This document shows positions 9,704 through 19,171 of a stretch of DNA of 32,282 nucleotides, piece by piece. The stretch covers positions 1 to 32,282 of the forward strand of contig CANGZW010000035.1 of the NCBI GenBank assembly GCA_947458405.1, read 5' to 3'. The DNA is from Leptospiraceae bacterium. Its GTDB lineage: Bacteria > Spirochaetota > Leptospiria > Leptospirales > Leptospiraceae. Below the pieces are notes generated by a model, which searched no databases, was not told where the DNA came from, and saw nothing but the letters and a program-made list of their open reading frames with translations. Both the position numbers and the translations under genes were made by a program. Every line of letters starts with the position of its first letter. The stretch's first letter is position 1.

Positions 9704-10292
9704 GATTGTACTACTAACTCCTCCTATGAAATGGAGTATTTCTGCATCCATGAAAGCCTTGAGAGAATTTTGTACCTTGTTTATTATCTATGTTGGCCTG
9801 AATTTACTTTCTTCCTATCTGCATGAAGGAAATTTATTAAGTGATACATTTAATGAAGAAATAAAAAGTTCTCTATTATATAAAATAGGAAGGTTTCCAT
9901 ATAGTAGTCTTTTGAGTATTAGTTTGATCTTTTCTTTTTTACTAATCAGTTTTATAAACAGAAAAGTAAGTATGTGGCTTTTATCGGAAAACAATTCTAA
10001 TTCTTCAAAAATATTGTCACTTGAGTTAATATCTTTTTCTTATATTCTAATATTTTTAATTGTACTACTTTTTATAAGTCTAATGATATTCTATATCAAT
10101 AGTTTAACATACCTTGAATATTTTCTTTTATTGAATATCATATTCTCGATAGGTATAATGTTAATTGGAGTACATATATATCGATATATTAAAATTTCTA
10201 AATTATGGTTTGAAGAGAGTCCCTTTAGGGCAATCTTAATTTGGTTAGCTCCTTATATTTATGTGTATTTATTTATAAAGATGGGAGTTTGA
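9690..10292 (+). CDS. Small integral membrane protein of the efflux operon
   Basis: A 200-aa protein with an amphipathic N-terminus (TPPMKWSISASMKAL) and about five hydrophobic segments near residues 25-43, 70-90, 112-135, 140-165 and 178-195. The charge pattern and length recall Yip1-like proteins, but no motif proves it. It sits between the lipoproteins and the membrane-fusion protein, overlapping the former by 14 bp and ending 1 bp before the latter, so coexpression is nearly certain. The function is unknown; an assembly or accessory role for the pump is inference. Confidence 0.6.
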   Translation: MKISKIVLLTPPMKWSISASMKALREFCTLFIIYVGLNLLSSYLHEGNLLSDTFNEEIKSSLLYKIGRFPYSSLLSISLIFSFLLISFINRKVSMWLLSENNSNSSKILSLELISFSYILIFLIVLLFISLMIFYINSLTYLEYFLLLNIIFSIGIMLIGVHIYRYIKISKLWFEESPFRAILIWLAPYIYVYLFIKMGV

Positions 10293-10293
10293 A

Positions 10294-11646
10294 ATGAAAA
10301 AGATAATAAAAAAATGGAAGCGTTATGTGTTATTAATTCTTTTTTTTGGATTTTTTGGATTTTCGAAGCTATTTCCCTATCTATCAAAATATTTTCCTGA
10401 TAAATCTTTGAGTACTAAAATTCCTAAGGTAAAAACTTTCGTCGCCCATTATGAAGAGGATAATAAGTTTATACCCATCTATGGAATTTTGGAACCAAGT
10501 GAAATTGAAGAAATCACTCCTAAATATTCGGGTGTGATTGAAAAATTTTATGTAGAGGAGGGTGATACAGTCAAAAAAGGACAGGCTTTATTTAAAATGA
10601 GCACTTCTGTTTTGAAAGCAGAGGTAGAAAAACAGAGATTTGCAACAAAAATTGCGGAATCTCAGGTTAGAATCCAAAGGGAGAAGATTAAAAAGGTTAA
10701 GAAATTATTTTTAACAAAAGTTTTGGAGTACAAAAAATATAAAAATCTAGAAGCCAGATCTATTTTAGAGAATGATAGATCGCTTTCTCTCTTATCACTA
10801 AAATCAGAGCTATTTAAAGAGGGAATTATATCTGCCGAAGACTTAAAATCAGTGAATTTCGAGAAAAAAAATAAAGAACTGCAGATGAATAACTCTGAAA
10901 TCGATTCAGAAATAGCCAGTATTCCTCTAAACGATAACTATTATCATAATTCGGAATTTTTGCATAAACTAGGTAGTACGTTTAAAGATAGTGCAATAAC
11001 AGAAGAATCGGAACTGTCCGCATCAGAGTCAAATTTAAAACTCGCAAACCAACAATTAACAATGATGGAAGAACAATTAAAATCTTCAATTATAACTTGT
11101 CCAATTGACGGAAGAGTCTTAAAGAAGAAAAAAAATCAAGGGGAATATATACCTATAAATTCAAATTCTATTATGAGTATAGGTGTGATACTAAAATTAA
11201 AAGCAGTTTTTACTTTAGGGGAATTGGACTCTTTTAAAATCAAAAAAGGAAACAAAATTACTATCCAAACAGATGTGATTGAAAATAGGGAATGGAATGG
11301 GAGAGTGCTCAATATAAATCCATTATTTGAAGAAAAAATATTTTCGAGTAAAATCAAAGCAGAAATAGAAAATATAGACTATGTACTACACCCTGGAATC
11401 TATTTCAAAGGCAAACTTTATTTAGAAGAGAGTGAGTTATCTATTTATATACCTGAGAGTGCACTCTTTTCGGGAGAATATATTTACATTTATGAAAATA
11501 ATACAGCAAAAAAAAGGAAAATTGAATATACCCTTTCAAGTGAAAATCGAATAAAAATTATCTCGGGTCTAAATGATAAAGAAGAAATTATAATACAGGG
11601 AAAAGAAGATATTCAGGATGGAATGAAGATCATAAGGGAACTATGA
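10294..11646 (+). CDS. RND efflux membrane-fusion (periplasmic adaptor) protein
   Basis: A 450-aa adaptor linking an inner-membrane RND pump to a TolC-like channel. It has an N-terminal membrane anchor (about 11-30, VLLILFFGFFGF). A first half of a lipoyl/barrel-sandwich domain follows near residues 68-105, with YSGVIEKFYVEEGDTVKKGQALFKM. A long alpha-helical hairpin spans about 105-265, and the second lipoyl half reads SSIITCPIDGRVLKKK near 268. Beta-barrel and membrane-proximal domains complete the C-terminus, including SGEYIYIYENNTA and IQDGMKIIREL. A GGGAG ribosome-binding site precedes the ATG. The stop overlaps the first pump gene in ATGA. Confidence 0.88.
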   Translation: MKKIIKKWKRYVLLILFFGFFGFSKLFPYLSKYFPDKSLSTKIPKVKTFVAHYEEDNKFIPIYGILEPSEIEEITPKYSGVIEKFYVEEGDTVKKGQALFKMSTSVLKAEVEKQRFATKIAESQVRIQREKIKKVKKLFLTKVLEYKKYKNLEARSILENDRSLSLLSLKSELFKEGIISAEDLKSVNFEKKNKELQMNNSEIDSEIASIPLNDNYYHNSEFLHKLGSTFKDSAITEESELSASESNLKLANQQLTMMEEQLKSSIITCPIDGRVLKKKKNQGEYIPINSNSIMSIGVILKLKAVFTLGELDSFKIKKGNKITIQTDVIENREWNGRVLNINPLFEEKIFSSKIKAEIENIDYVLHPGIYFKGKLYLEESELSIYIPESALFSGEYIYIYENNTAKKRKIEYTLSSENRIKIISGLNDKEEIIIQGKEDIQDGMKIIREL

Positions 11647-14456
11647 TAAAACTATTTGAATATATTAGAGATAAGAGAAAGTCGATTTTATTGATAATAT
11701 TGATTTTATGTTTGAATGGACTTATCTCCCTATATGTAAATAAAAAAGAGAATATTCCCTATCAGAAGTTTCATGGTTTCAAATTAGAGGTTTTTTATCC
11801 GGAGGGAACACCAGAGATTATTGAATCCTTAATTACTTCTAAATTAGTTGAAATTTTAATTTCCTTAGATTATGTAAAAAATATATATTCCACATCGAGT
11901 TATGGAAAATCAGAAATTGTATTTGATACAGATGAAGACGAGTTAAACACTATTCTAGAAAAAGTTGAAAGATCATGGGATCAGTTTGTTAAAGAGGTAT
12001 CACAACCAATTATTAGTTCACTGGAATTTAGCGATTCAGCATTTTTAAAAATTGCAATTTTAAATGAAAATCCGGGGGAACTCCAAGAAATTAAAAAAGA
12101 AATCCTAAGGATTGAAGGGGTTAAACATGTAACAGGAAAAGAAAATTCTCTCGAAGAAATTATAGAATATGATGATAACAAACTAGAATTAATAGGTCTT
12201 ACACATAAAACTCTATCTTCTTATTTTAGCAATGAATCAAAAAAATCATATTTAGGAAACTTAAGAGAAAAATCAAGTGATAAAGGAGTCATGAGTCGTG
12301 GTATATTTATTGAGCCTTCTCAAAATATAAATAGCATTCCTTTTTATGTTCCTTTTTCTTCCTTTTCAGAGAGAAAAATTATAGAAAGAAAAGAAAAAAC
12401 TTTTTATAATGGGAAGCCTACAACTGTTCTTTCCATTTCTTTACATACCTGGGAAAGTATATTTTCAATTTCTAATCAAATAATAAGTATTCTAGATGGT
12501 CATACAAATATCAATTATAAAGTAGTTTATAATAAAATAGACTATTCACTTAAAAATATTCATGAATTTATATACTCACTATTGATAACACTGAGTATAT
12601 GTATTATATATAATTACACTCTATACAAAAATAAAAAAATAACTTATCTTCTTATCTCTATCAGTATCATTACCCTTTTGATTACTTTTTTAGTCCATTA
12701 TTTACTAGATAAATCCCTAAATTTATACACATTTACGGGGATATCCTTAGCTGTAGGGATGTTATTTGATAATTCCAATACAATTTTTATTTTATTGAGC
12801 TCAAAAAGAAGTACGGAAAGGATGAAAATCTTTAACAATTTACAATTGAGTCTGCGATCTTCTCTTTTTTCTTTATTAACTACGATAATTGTTTTTTTAC
12901 CAATTTTTAGTTTAAAATCTCGTGTTGCCTATATATTAAAAGAGATATGTTTTTCGTTTATGATTATGCTAATCATAAATTATATTATCACGTATTTAGT
13001 AGTAGTATTATCCCTAAATGAAAAAGATTCTATTGTTTTTTTCGTGAATAAAACTATCGAAAATAGGAGTTTCCACATAAAAAATATTTATAATAAATAT
13101 ATAAAAAAATATAACATAAATATACAAACAATAATGATTCTGTTTACCATATTACTATCTATATTATTATTTAGTTTTTCTCCAAAGAGCATTTATCCAA
13201 AAAGTAAAGTTGGGGGTATATTTTTAAAATTAGAAATTGCAAATGAAAACTCCAGAAATATAAAAAATATTCCAGAAGAATTTGATAGATATTTAGGTAA
13301 GAGTCTAGATATATCAAGTTATATTCGAAAAGATTCCATAAATTTATCAGAATGGACTATTATTTTTGCTAAGCCATTATTAGAAACTGAAATCTCAGAT
13401 CTACTTCAAAAATTTGGATGTGAGGTTTGCAAAATATCTTACATCAATTTAGATTCGATTTCAAACGAAATAATATTTAGTGAAATGAATAATGAAATAT
13501 TAGTATTTCAAGATATAGATCAATTTGAATTAAAAAATCAACTCGATGAAAATAAAACCAATAAAAATATAAGTAATTATACATTTCTTTCAAATCAAAA
13601 AATTAATATACTTAGCCCTAAATTAGAAAAAATAAGTATTACAATACAAAAAGATAATAAAATCAGAGATATATTTAAAAATTCTCAGAAGATGTATATC
13701 ACAGTATTAGATAATAACACTAAAAAAGAAAATAGTATTCCCATAGTTAGTAGAGAGGATAAACACTTTAATTTAGAACAAAATATCCAAGATTATTATA
13801 AATCGACTCAAAAAGAAGCTAATGTTATACATTCAAGAGGAGGGATTTCATATTTACCAATTCGGTTTGATGGTAGCAATGAAAATTTATTGAATAATCT
13901 AGAGAAAAAATTTCCAATCAATAGATTTGAGCTACGAGAAGAACGAGCTACAAATGAAATTATATTTGAATTGATTAAATCACTAATATTATCTATTTTA
14001 CTCTTGTTCTTATTTATATACTATATATATGAATCTATATATTTTTGTATTTTAATATTGAGCTCATTGCTTTTTGTTGTTTCGATTTCAATCATAGCAA
14101 TATTTCTGTTTTGTTCAACATTCAATGTAACTTCTTACTTGGGGATTATTTTACTTTCCGGGCTTTCGGTAGATTCTATAATTCTTTTTTTAGAAAAGTT
14201 GGATACTACAAAATCAATCAATCTAAGACTAATCCTAAAAATAAAAAAAGAAATTAAACCCATCGTCAAAATCAATATTTATACTACACTTTTTGGATTA
14301 ATAAGTATAATAATCGTTTCTGGTGTATATCACTTTCAATCTGGCCTTGTGATACCAATCTTAGGCGGTTTGGCTGGATTGTATTTTTATTTTGAATATA
14401 TATTTCCCTACTTACTACTCACTATTTTTAAATTTACAAAAAAATATGAATCTTAA
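11643..14456 (+). CDS. RND-family efflux pump subunit 1 (complete)
   Basis: A 937-aa inner-membrane transporter of the AcrB/MMPL-like RND superfamily, near full length. TM1 is at about 15-32, followed by periplasmic domain 1 (SEIVFDTDEDELNT resembles the AcrB porter region). TM2-6 lie at about 310-455, TM7 at about 495-515, periplasmic domain 2 after that, and TM8-12 at about 775-930. TM4 contains LAVGMLFDNSNTIFILL: D376 is followed by N377 where typical RND pumps have Asp-Asp. TM10 reads LSVDSIILFLEKL, with D844 near the site of the AcrB lysine. The proton relay is therefore altered, and metal- or lipid-type substrates cannot be excluded. The gene is coupled to the MFP gene upstream and overlaps the second pump gene by 11 bp. 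Confidence 0.87.
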   Translation: MIKLFEYIRDKRKSILLIILILCLNGLISLYVNKKENIPYQKFHGFKLEVFYPEGTPEIIESLITSKLVEILISLDYVKNIYSTSSYGKSEIVFDTDEDELNTILEKVERSWDQFVKEVSQPIISSLEFSDSAFLKIAILNENPGELQEIKKEILRIEGVKHVTGKENSLEEIIEYDDNKLELIGLTHKTLSSYFSNESKKSYLGNLREKSSDKGVMSRGIFIEPSQNINSIPFYVPFSSFSERKIIERKEKTFYNGKPTTVLSISLHTWESIFSISNQIISILDGHTNINYKVVYNKIDYSLKNIHEFIYSLLITLSICIIYNYTLYKNKKITYLLISISIITLLITFLVHYLLDKSLNLYTFTGISLAVGMLFDNSNTIFILLSSKRSTERMKIFNNLQLSLRSSLFSLLTTIIVFLPIFSLKSRVAYILKEICFSFMIMLIINYIITYLVVVLSLNEKDSIVFFVNKTIENRSFHIKNIYNKYIKKYNINIQTIMILFTILLSILLFSFSPKSIYPKSKVGGIFLKLEIANENSRNIKNIPEEFDRYLGKSLDISSYIRKDSINLSEWTIIFAKPLLETEISDLLQKFGCEVCKISYINLDSISNEIIFSEMNNEILVFQDIDQFELKNQLDENKTNKNISNYTFLSNQKINILSPKLEKISITIQKDNKIRDIFKNSQKMYITVLDNNTKKENSIPIVSREDKHFNLEQNIQDYYKSTQKEANVIHSRGGISYLPIRFDGSNENLLNNLEKKFPINRFELREERATNEIIFELIKSLILSILLLFLFIYYIYESIYFCILILSSLLFVVSISIIAIFLFCSTFNVTSYLGIILLSGLSVDSIILFLEKLDTTKSINLRLILKIKKEIKPIVKINIYTTLFGLISIIIVSGVYHFQSGLVIPILGGLAGLYFYFEYIFPYLLLTIFKFTKKYES

Positions 14457-16929
14457 AATATTTAGAATAGTATTAGTAATCTCCAAAAAAATGAAAATTC
14501 TCTCTATAATTTTGTGGATATTACTCTTATATCTCCTACCTGAATACAAATTCAATATCTTTCCAATGGACAAAAACAATGATATTATCATTGAAAGCTC
14601 TACTCCCATGATCAGTCAGACAGTTATAGAAGATGTAATTACAAACCCTCTAGAATCAATACTTTCAACAAAAAATTACATTCAGTCTTATGAAACAATG
14701 ATTGAAAATGGTAGGTTTAGGATAAAAGTCACTCTTCATGATAAAATTGAGCCTTTGACTGTAATCCAAAATTTAAAAAGAGAAATAGTTACTTTAGAGA
14801 AAAATCTACCATCTGAATATTCTAGAATCCGAATATTTAAACATTCATCTGAAGATGAACCCGACCTTATTTTTGCCTTTGATAGTGATACGCTTTCAAA
14901 ATCTTATATTCTATCACACTTAAAAGTTAATTTAATAAAAGCAATTTTAAATCATAATGGAGTTAAACAGGTAAAAATATATGGAAATGAAAAGTACAAT
15001 TATTCTTTAAATTATGATTCTAAAAAAATATTTCTCCAAAAAGTAAATACTTCTCAACTATTATTAGATTTATCGAATATAACTAGTCAAATGCTTGATA
15101 AAGACAATACAAATAGAGTAGAGGGATGGAATCCTCTCTTAGATTATAAGGATAAAATTCAACTAACTAGAAATATAGTAATGTCTTCTGATTCATTTGC
15201 TATTAAAAAAGAAAAGAGTATAAGCACGGGAATTCATAGAATTAATTCAAAAGAGTTAGCAGTTATTTGTATATACTCAGATAATTTTTTAACCTCCACC
15301 TATTTATATAATTTGATTCAATTTAATACTTTTTTAAATTTCTATTCTCTCTCGGAAGATGTAAAAATTATTCCAATATATTTTTCTTTTTATCAAAATA
15401 TTAAATATACAATTGAAAATGTAATATTTATACTAGTGCCTGTTTTATTTATTTTATTAAAATATATTCATAAAAAAAAATATTTTCTCATTCAATTTAT
15501 TCGCTCCACTCTAAATTCATTACCGATTTTATTTTTTTCTATATATTTAATGGATAAAAATATAGATATCAGTTTGGTATATTCTTTAATTTATTCATTT
15601 TTATTTATTTATTTTAACTTATCTAAATTGAATTCTATTCAAAATCCAAAAAAATATTTTAAAATATATCTAGAGTTATTCATTAAATTAATTATAAATA
15701 GTATAATAATCTATTTAATTATAAAAATACTTAAGGAAAATGGAACTTTAGTTTTTAAGATATTAATCCAATACATTAGTTTTACTTTGTACTTCATATT
15801 TCATTACTTATTATTTAAACCAGAAAAAAAGTACAGTTACTCAATTAGATTTATTTCATTTCAAATATTCAAAATTATTTCTTTCATTTTGAATCACTTA
15901 GTAAAACTCAATAATCATATCAATTCAATTTTTAATAATAAATTTAGTAAATTAAAGATATATACAGAAAGATTTAATGAATTACATAAAAAATATCAAA
16001 ATAGAATTCCAAATTATAGCTATTCCCTAATCATATTTTTACTTTTTTTGAGTATTTGTAAATTAATTTCTATCGATTTTCCTTCCCAAAAAGGAGAGGT
16101 AATTATGGGAATTTTAGAAATGCCTTCCGGATATAATCTAAGTAATACAGAATCCATCTCGAGAATTATAGAATCCAATCTCCTATCCACAAGAAAAGTA
16201 TTTCAAATATATTCTCATATTCAAAATGAACATGTAAAATACTACTTAAAATTGAATGAAAATGAGGAACTATCAAAAGCGGAATTAAAACAAATCTCCA
16301 AATTAGCAAATCCCGGTTATTTTTATATATCTTCGCAAAACAACAAAAATAATACCCAAGAGATTCAATTCATTGCTAATAATTATAACACTATCCAAAA
16401 ATCTATATCACTCTTCACAAAAAAAATATTACAATCCAATCCAGAAGTGGAAGTGATACTAAAGTACAAGCCTCCCTTTCAGAATCTACTCATGACACCC
16501 GATTCACAAAAATTATCCTTTGCTAATATACCACCATCTTCTTTTTCATATAATACGAAAATTCAACTTTCTGGAGCAATTTTTACTAGAATATTTGAGA
16601 AAGATGAAATAGTAGACTTTCGACTACAAGATAAAAATAAACCAATCGCAATAAATCACTGGAATAATGATTTTCAAACTCATAATCAAAGTATACTATA
16701 TAATAACAATTACTCTGACTTTCAATACATTGAAGAATTTTCTATTTATAGAAAAAAAAATGGAAAGAAAATTCTTTCTCTCCTATTGAAAGATTTTAAA
16801 GATCAAGATTTCTTAACCGAAGTAATAAATGAATTAGAAAAATCAAATGAAGTAGTGATACAAATTATAAATTCTCAAGTCAAAGATTCGTATTTATATT
16901 TATTTATACTGTCAATTTTATTACTTTAA
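14446..16929 (+). pseudogene. RND-family pump subunit 2, lacking TM8-TM12 (3'-truncated)
   Basis: 827 aa from the ATG at 14446, which overlaps the previous gene by 11 bp; a TTG further upstream is unlikely. The protein follows RND topology: TM1 near 16-30, a porter domain, TM2-6 at about 315-450, TM7 near 530-550 (YSLIIFLLFLSICKLI), then a second periplasmic domain. It stops just after entering TM8 (YLYLFILSILLL), so about 190 residues with five helices are missing. The following 100 bp does not encode them in any frame, and repeat copy 2 begins at 17030. The TM4 region (YSLIYSFLFIYFNLSKL) has no acidic residue. Even intact, it would be a non-proton-translocating partner in a heteromeric pump. 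It is AT-rich even for this window. Confidence 0.7.
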
Positions 16930-17029
16930 AAAAGGAGTGCTAGAAAGAAAAGTCAGTCAATTTGATTTATGAGAAAAGGGAAGAAGTAAGAAAACGCCAT
17001 TTGTGGCTTGATCTTTTTAAATAACCCTT

Positions 17030-17177
17030 GGGCAGTCCCTGACAATCAATAGTATACATAAGTTCACTATTGTTATAATTACATAATCGTAGTACGTCAG
17101 GTCGGGCTCTTCGGGACTCCGCTATCGCTTCGGTCTGCGGAAGAGTGCAGACTAAATCCCTACCATCCCTACTGCGG
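17030..17177 (+). repeat. Structured repeat element, copy 2 (148 bp)
   Basis: Same fixed blocks and orientation as the copy after metH. CCTGAC (17038-17043) pairs with GTCAGG (17096-17101) around a 52-nt loop that contains its own inverted repeat CAATAGT/ACTATTG. The GTCTGC/GCAGAC hairpin has an 8-nt loop. A truncated pump gene lies 100 bp to the left and a broken Uma2-family gene about 100 bp to the right. Confidence 0.93.
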
Positions 17178-17280
17178 TACTCATATTTACCCATGTGTTT
17201 TATCATGGAGAAAAAAGATGGGATCTAGGAGAGAACTTTCTGGATAACTTTCCAGTAGAGACCATTAATCTCCCAGACAT

Positions 17281-17700
17281 GCTACCTTAGTTCTCCTTCT
17301 TTCTCAAATATTTTTTCAAAAGCTTCCCATTACTTTTCATGTAAGAACAGAACAACCCATTACCCTCTCCCATTCAGAGCCAGAACCAGACCTAGCAATA
17401 GTGCGTGGACAAATTAGGGAGTATTCACAGAGTCATCCAGTATCTGCAGAACTTGTGATTGAAGTATCTCTAAGCACCCTAGCAGAAGATCGTGAGATGG
17501 CAAATATATATGCAGAGGCTACTATTCCAGAGTACTGGCTTTTTAACTTGAATACCAATACAGTGGAAGCATACTCAAAACCCATAGGCGGAAGATACTC
17601 TGAGATGAAAACCTTTCAAAAAAGTGAAATAATTTTCCCCCTTAATTTTCCTCAAACTAAACTAAACTTATCTTATCTGAAATATTTTAAGATTACATAA
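17281..17700 (+). pseudogene. Uma2-family (PD-(D/E)XK-like) endonuclease, 5'-truncated
   Basis: Codons in one frame from about 17281 give a recognisable Uma2 core. QPITLSHSEPEPDLAIVRG carries the family PD motif, HPVSAELVIEVSLSTLAEDR carries the second acidic strand, and NIYAEATIPEYWLFNL and VEAYSKPI complete the domain to the stop at 17700. The N-terminal third, including the usual ELIDGE segment with the first catalytic Glu, is missing. In-frame stops occur at 17245 and 17263, and no start codon with a ribosome-binding site is in position. The GTG at 17401 lies inside the domain. The gene is probably a remnant left beside repeat copy 2. Uma2 proteins are mostly uncharacterised. Confidence 0.7.
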
Positions 17701-17782
17701 CAAATTTAATCAATTTCTGTTCGATAAAATTTGTCCCCAATGCAATGTATAAATTTAAAAAAATATTTCCATAAATCCATAA

Positions 17783-17811
17783 ATATGGGAATATGGGAAT
17801 ATGGAAATATG
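17783..17811 (+). repeat. Short AATATGGG-type tandem repeat at the antitoxin start
   Basis: Units of about 8 bp (AAATATGGG, AATATGGG, AATATGG, AAATATG) lead into the antitoxin ATG at 17809 and contain the G-rich bases that would serve as ribosome-binding site. Several units also offer in-frame or out-of-frame ATGs. Slippage here could change translation of the antitoxin. Confidence 0.55.
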
Positions 17812-18063
17812 AAAACTACAGTTGAAATAAAAGATCATCTTTATCAAACCCTCAAGTTAAAGTCGGTGCAAGAAAATCGTAAAATAAATGAGTTGATGAA
17901 TGAATCTCTCTCTCTTTATTTAGGGATTTCGTTTCCAAAAAAAGTACAGAAACAACACCCCGTTCAGCATCCTATTCTTTCTTCTAAATCTAAAAAGGTC
18001 TTATTTGGGGGTATCTCGTCAGAAGAGATGCATACTTTAATTTCGAAAGAGAGTTTACCTTGA
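17809..18063 (+). CDS. vapB: Antitoxin of a VapBC-type module (ribbon-helix-helix-like)
   Basis: 84 aa from the ATG at 17809. An upstream in-frame ATG (17731) would add 26 residues translated from repetitive DNA and is less likely. The N-terminus MKTTVEIKDHLYQTLKLKSVQENRKI followed by NELMNESLSLYLG looks like a beta strand and two helices of an RHH DNA-binding domain. The C-terminal half, rich in Lys/Gln/Pro, would wrap around the toxin. The stop codon overlaps the TTG start of the PIN-domain toxin (TTGA), which is classic toxin-antitoxin coupling. The protein is expected to neutralise the VapC RNase and repress its own operon. Confidence 0.75.
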   Translation: MKTTVEIKDHLYQTLKLKSVQENRKINELMNESLSLYLGISFPKKVQKQHPVQHPILSSKSKKVLFGGISSEEMHTLISKESLP

Positions 18064-18497
18064 AGCACTTCCTCATAGATACAAATGTACTACTTGCAGA
18101 TGTGCTAGATTTTCATGTTCATCATATCCTAGCTAGGGAATGGTTTTTCAACCAGGATAGTGATACAATATTCTATTTGCCTAGGGTTGTTCAAATCTCT
18201 TTCTTGAGACTCCTAAACTCAGAATCTGTTCTAAAAGAAGACGCGGTTACTAACCAAAGAGCAATAGAAGTATGGGAAAAACTTTTGTTGGATACAAGGT
18301 TTCAATATTTACCTGATAAAAATTATACACTTCAAAAATGGCCTTTTTTAGGAAATAAACAAAAAAAGGATCCCAAACTTTGGATGGACGGATACTTAGC
18401 AGGACTTGCCATAGAAAATTCCCTGGTTCTGGTTAGCCTTGATAAAGGATTTAAAAAAATGAAACAGGATGGATTAGTCCTTAAATGCTTATTGTGA
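18060..18497 (+). CDS. vapC: VapC-type PIN-domain ribonuclease toxin
   Basis: A 145-aa PIN-domain protein. The first acidic site is in MKHFLIDTNVLL (D7, with T8/N9). Later conserved acids occur in the TNQRAIEVWEKLL helix region, in KLWMDGYLAGLA, and in VSLDKGFKK near the C-terminus. PIN toxins are Mg-dependent RNases that cut tRNA or rRNA when freed from antitoxin. Translation starts at TTG (18060), overlapping the antitoxin stop, so synthesis depends on antitoxin translation. All catalytic acids appear present, so the module looks intact. Confidence 0.88.
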   Translation: MKHFLIDTNVLLADVLDFHVHHILAREWFFNQDSDTIFYLPRVVQISFLRLLNSESVLKEDAVTNQRAIEVWEKLLLDTRFQYLPDKNYTLQKWPFLGNKQKKDPKLWMDGYLAGLAIENSLVLVSLDKGFKKMKQDGLVLKCLL

Positions 18498-18712
18498 GAA
18501 ATACCCATCATTTACCAAAATCGATCTCAAGCATCTAATCTCGCTATAAATATAGAGAAATGGAATTACCATTCAGCTAATGAAAGAAGGTGTTAATAAC
18601 TTAGGTAATAACTCAGCGTGTTCGTAAATAATTCAAAAAATTATTTTTTTTAATTTCAATTCTTCTTTAATCTTAGGATCTCTTTGTTACTTTTTTCTTC
18701 TCTTTATGAAAA

Positions 18713-18901
18713 GAGAAGAAGAAAGTAAACAATCTTGCACTAGAAGAGAAAAGGAAGCTCGCCAATAGAATCATTGCAGACCTTTCCAGACAAAAAATTG
18801 ATGTAGATGTACTTTTGAAAAACATGGATGACGTACTAAAGGTTTACCAGAAACCCTTTAGCATCGTTAAATCTGCTATAGAGACAGGATTACTTATATA
18901 A
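18713..18901 (+). pseudogene. MNT-type nucleotidyltransferase, C-terminal remnant
   Basis: An open frame of about 62 codons without a start codon (a TGA lies directly upstream). The segment KLANRIIADLSRQKIDVDVL...PFSIVKSAIETGLLI matches the last third of the minimal nucleotidyltransferase at 19172-19522 (shared K-L, V-D-V, P, I-E-T and final L positions). The GSR...DSDYDL catalytic half is gone. The stop is followed one base later by the ATG of a HEPN-like reading frame, as in intact MNT/HEPN modules. This points to a degraded toxin-antitoxin pair. Confidence 0.6.
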
Positions 18902-18902
18902 A

Positions 18903-18957
18903 ATGGATCATTACTTAAAAAACTGGATTTTTAAGGCAACTGAAGATTTGAGCCCTC
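18903..18957 (+). pseudogene. HEPN-domain toxin, N-terminal stub cut by repeat copy 3
   Basis: ATG at 18903 starts MDHYLKNWIFKATEDLS, which fits the first helix of a HEPN domain (the usual pattern is LxxWLxKAxxDL). The frame then runs straight into the repeat element at 18958 and stops at about 18980. It follows an MNT remnant, so the two are the leftover of an MNT/HEPN module. The identification rests on one helix plus context. Confidence 0.5.
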
Positions 18958-19107
18958 GGGCAGTCCCTGACAACTTATAAATACAAATAAATTTACTATT
19001 AAATAGAATGCTATTCTTAGTACGTCAGGTCGGGCTGTTCGGGACTCCGCTATCGCTTCGGTCTGCGATACAGATTGCAGACTAAATCCCTACCATCCCT
19101 ACTGCGG
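18958..19107 (+). repeat. Structured repeat element, copy 3 (150 bp)
   Basis: Same fixed blocks and orientation as the other copies. CCTGAC (18966-18971) pairs with GTCAGG (19024-19029) around a 52-nt loop that holds a different small hairpin, AGAAT/ATTCT. The GTCTGC/GCAGAC hairpin has a 10-nt loop. Its left end follows directly on the HEPN stub. Its right edge takes part in a 9-bp inverted repeat, GGGAGTTTT (19106-19114) / AAAACTCCC (19150-19158), that could terminate the converging MNT gene. Confidence 0.93.
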
Positions 19108-19171
19108 GAGTTTTTTCTGATATTTTAAAGTATTACAAAACTATTTCCTAAAACTCCCAAAAATCCGGCAT

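Noticed and set aside
16930-17029. Missing C-terminal helices of RND subunit 2 in another frame (simple frameshift)
   Set aside because: No frame after 16929 encodes hydrophobic helices; the longest run (IYEKREEVRKRHLWLDLFK) is charged and short.
16967-17206. A reading frame of about 79 codons on the minus strand across repeat copy 2
   Set aside because: It is produced by the repeat itself; the other copies do not keep the frame, and there is no ribosome-binding site or family match.
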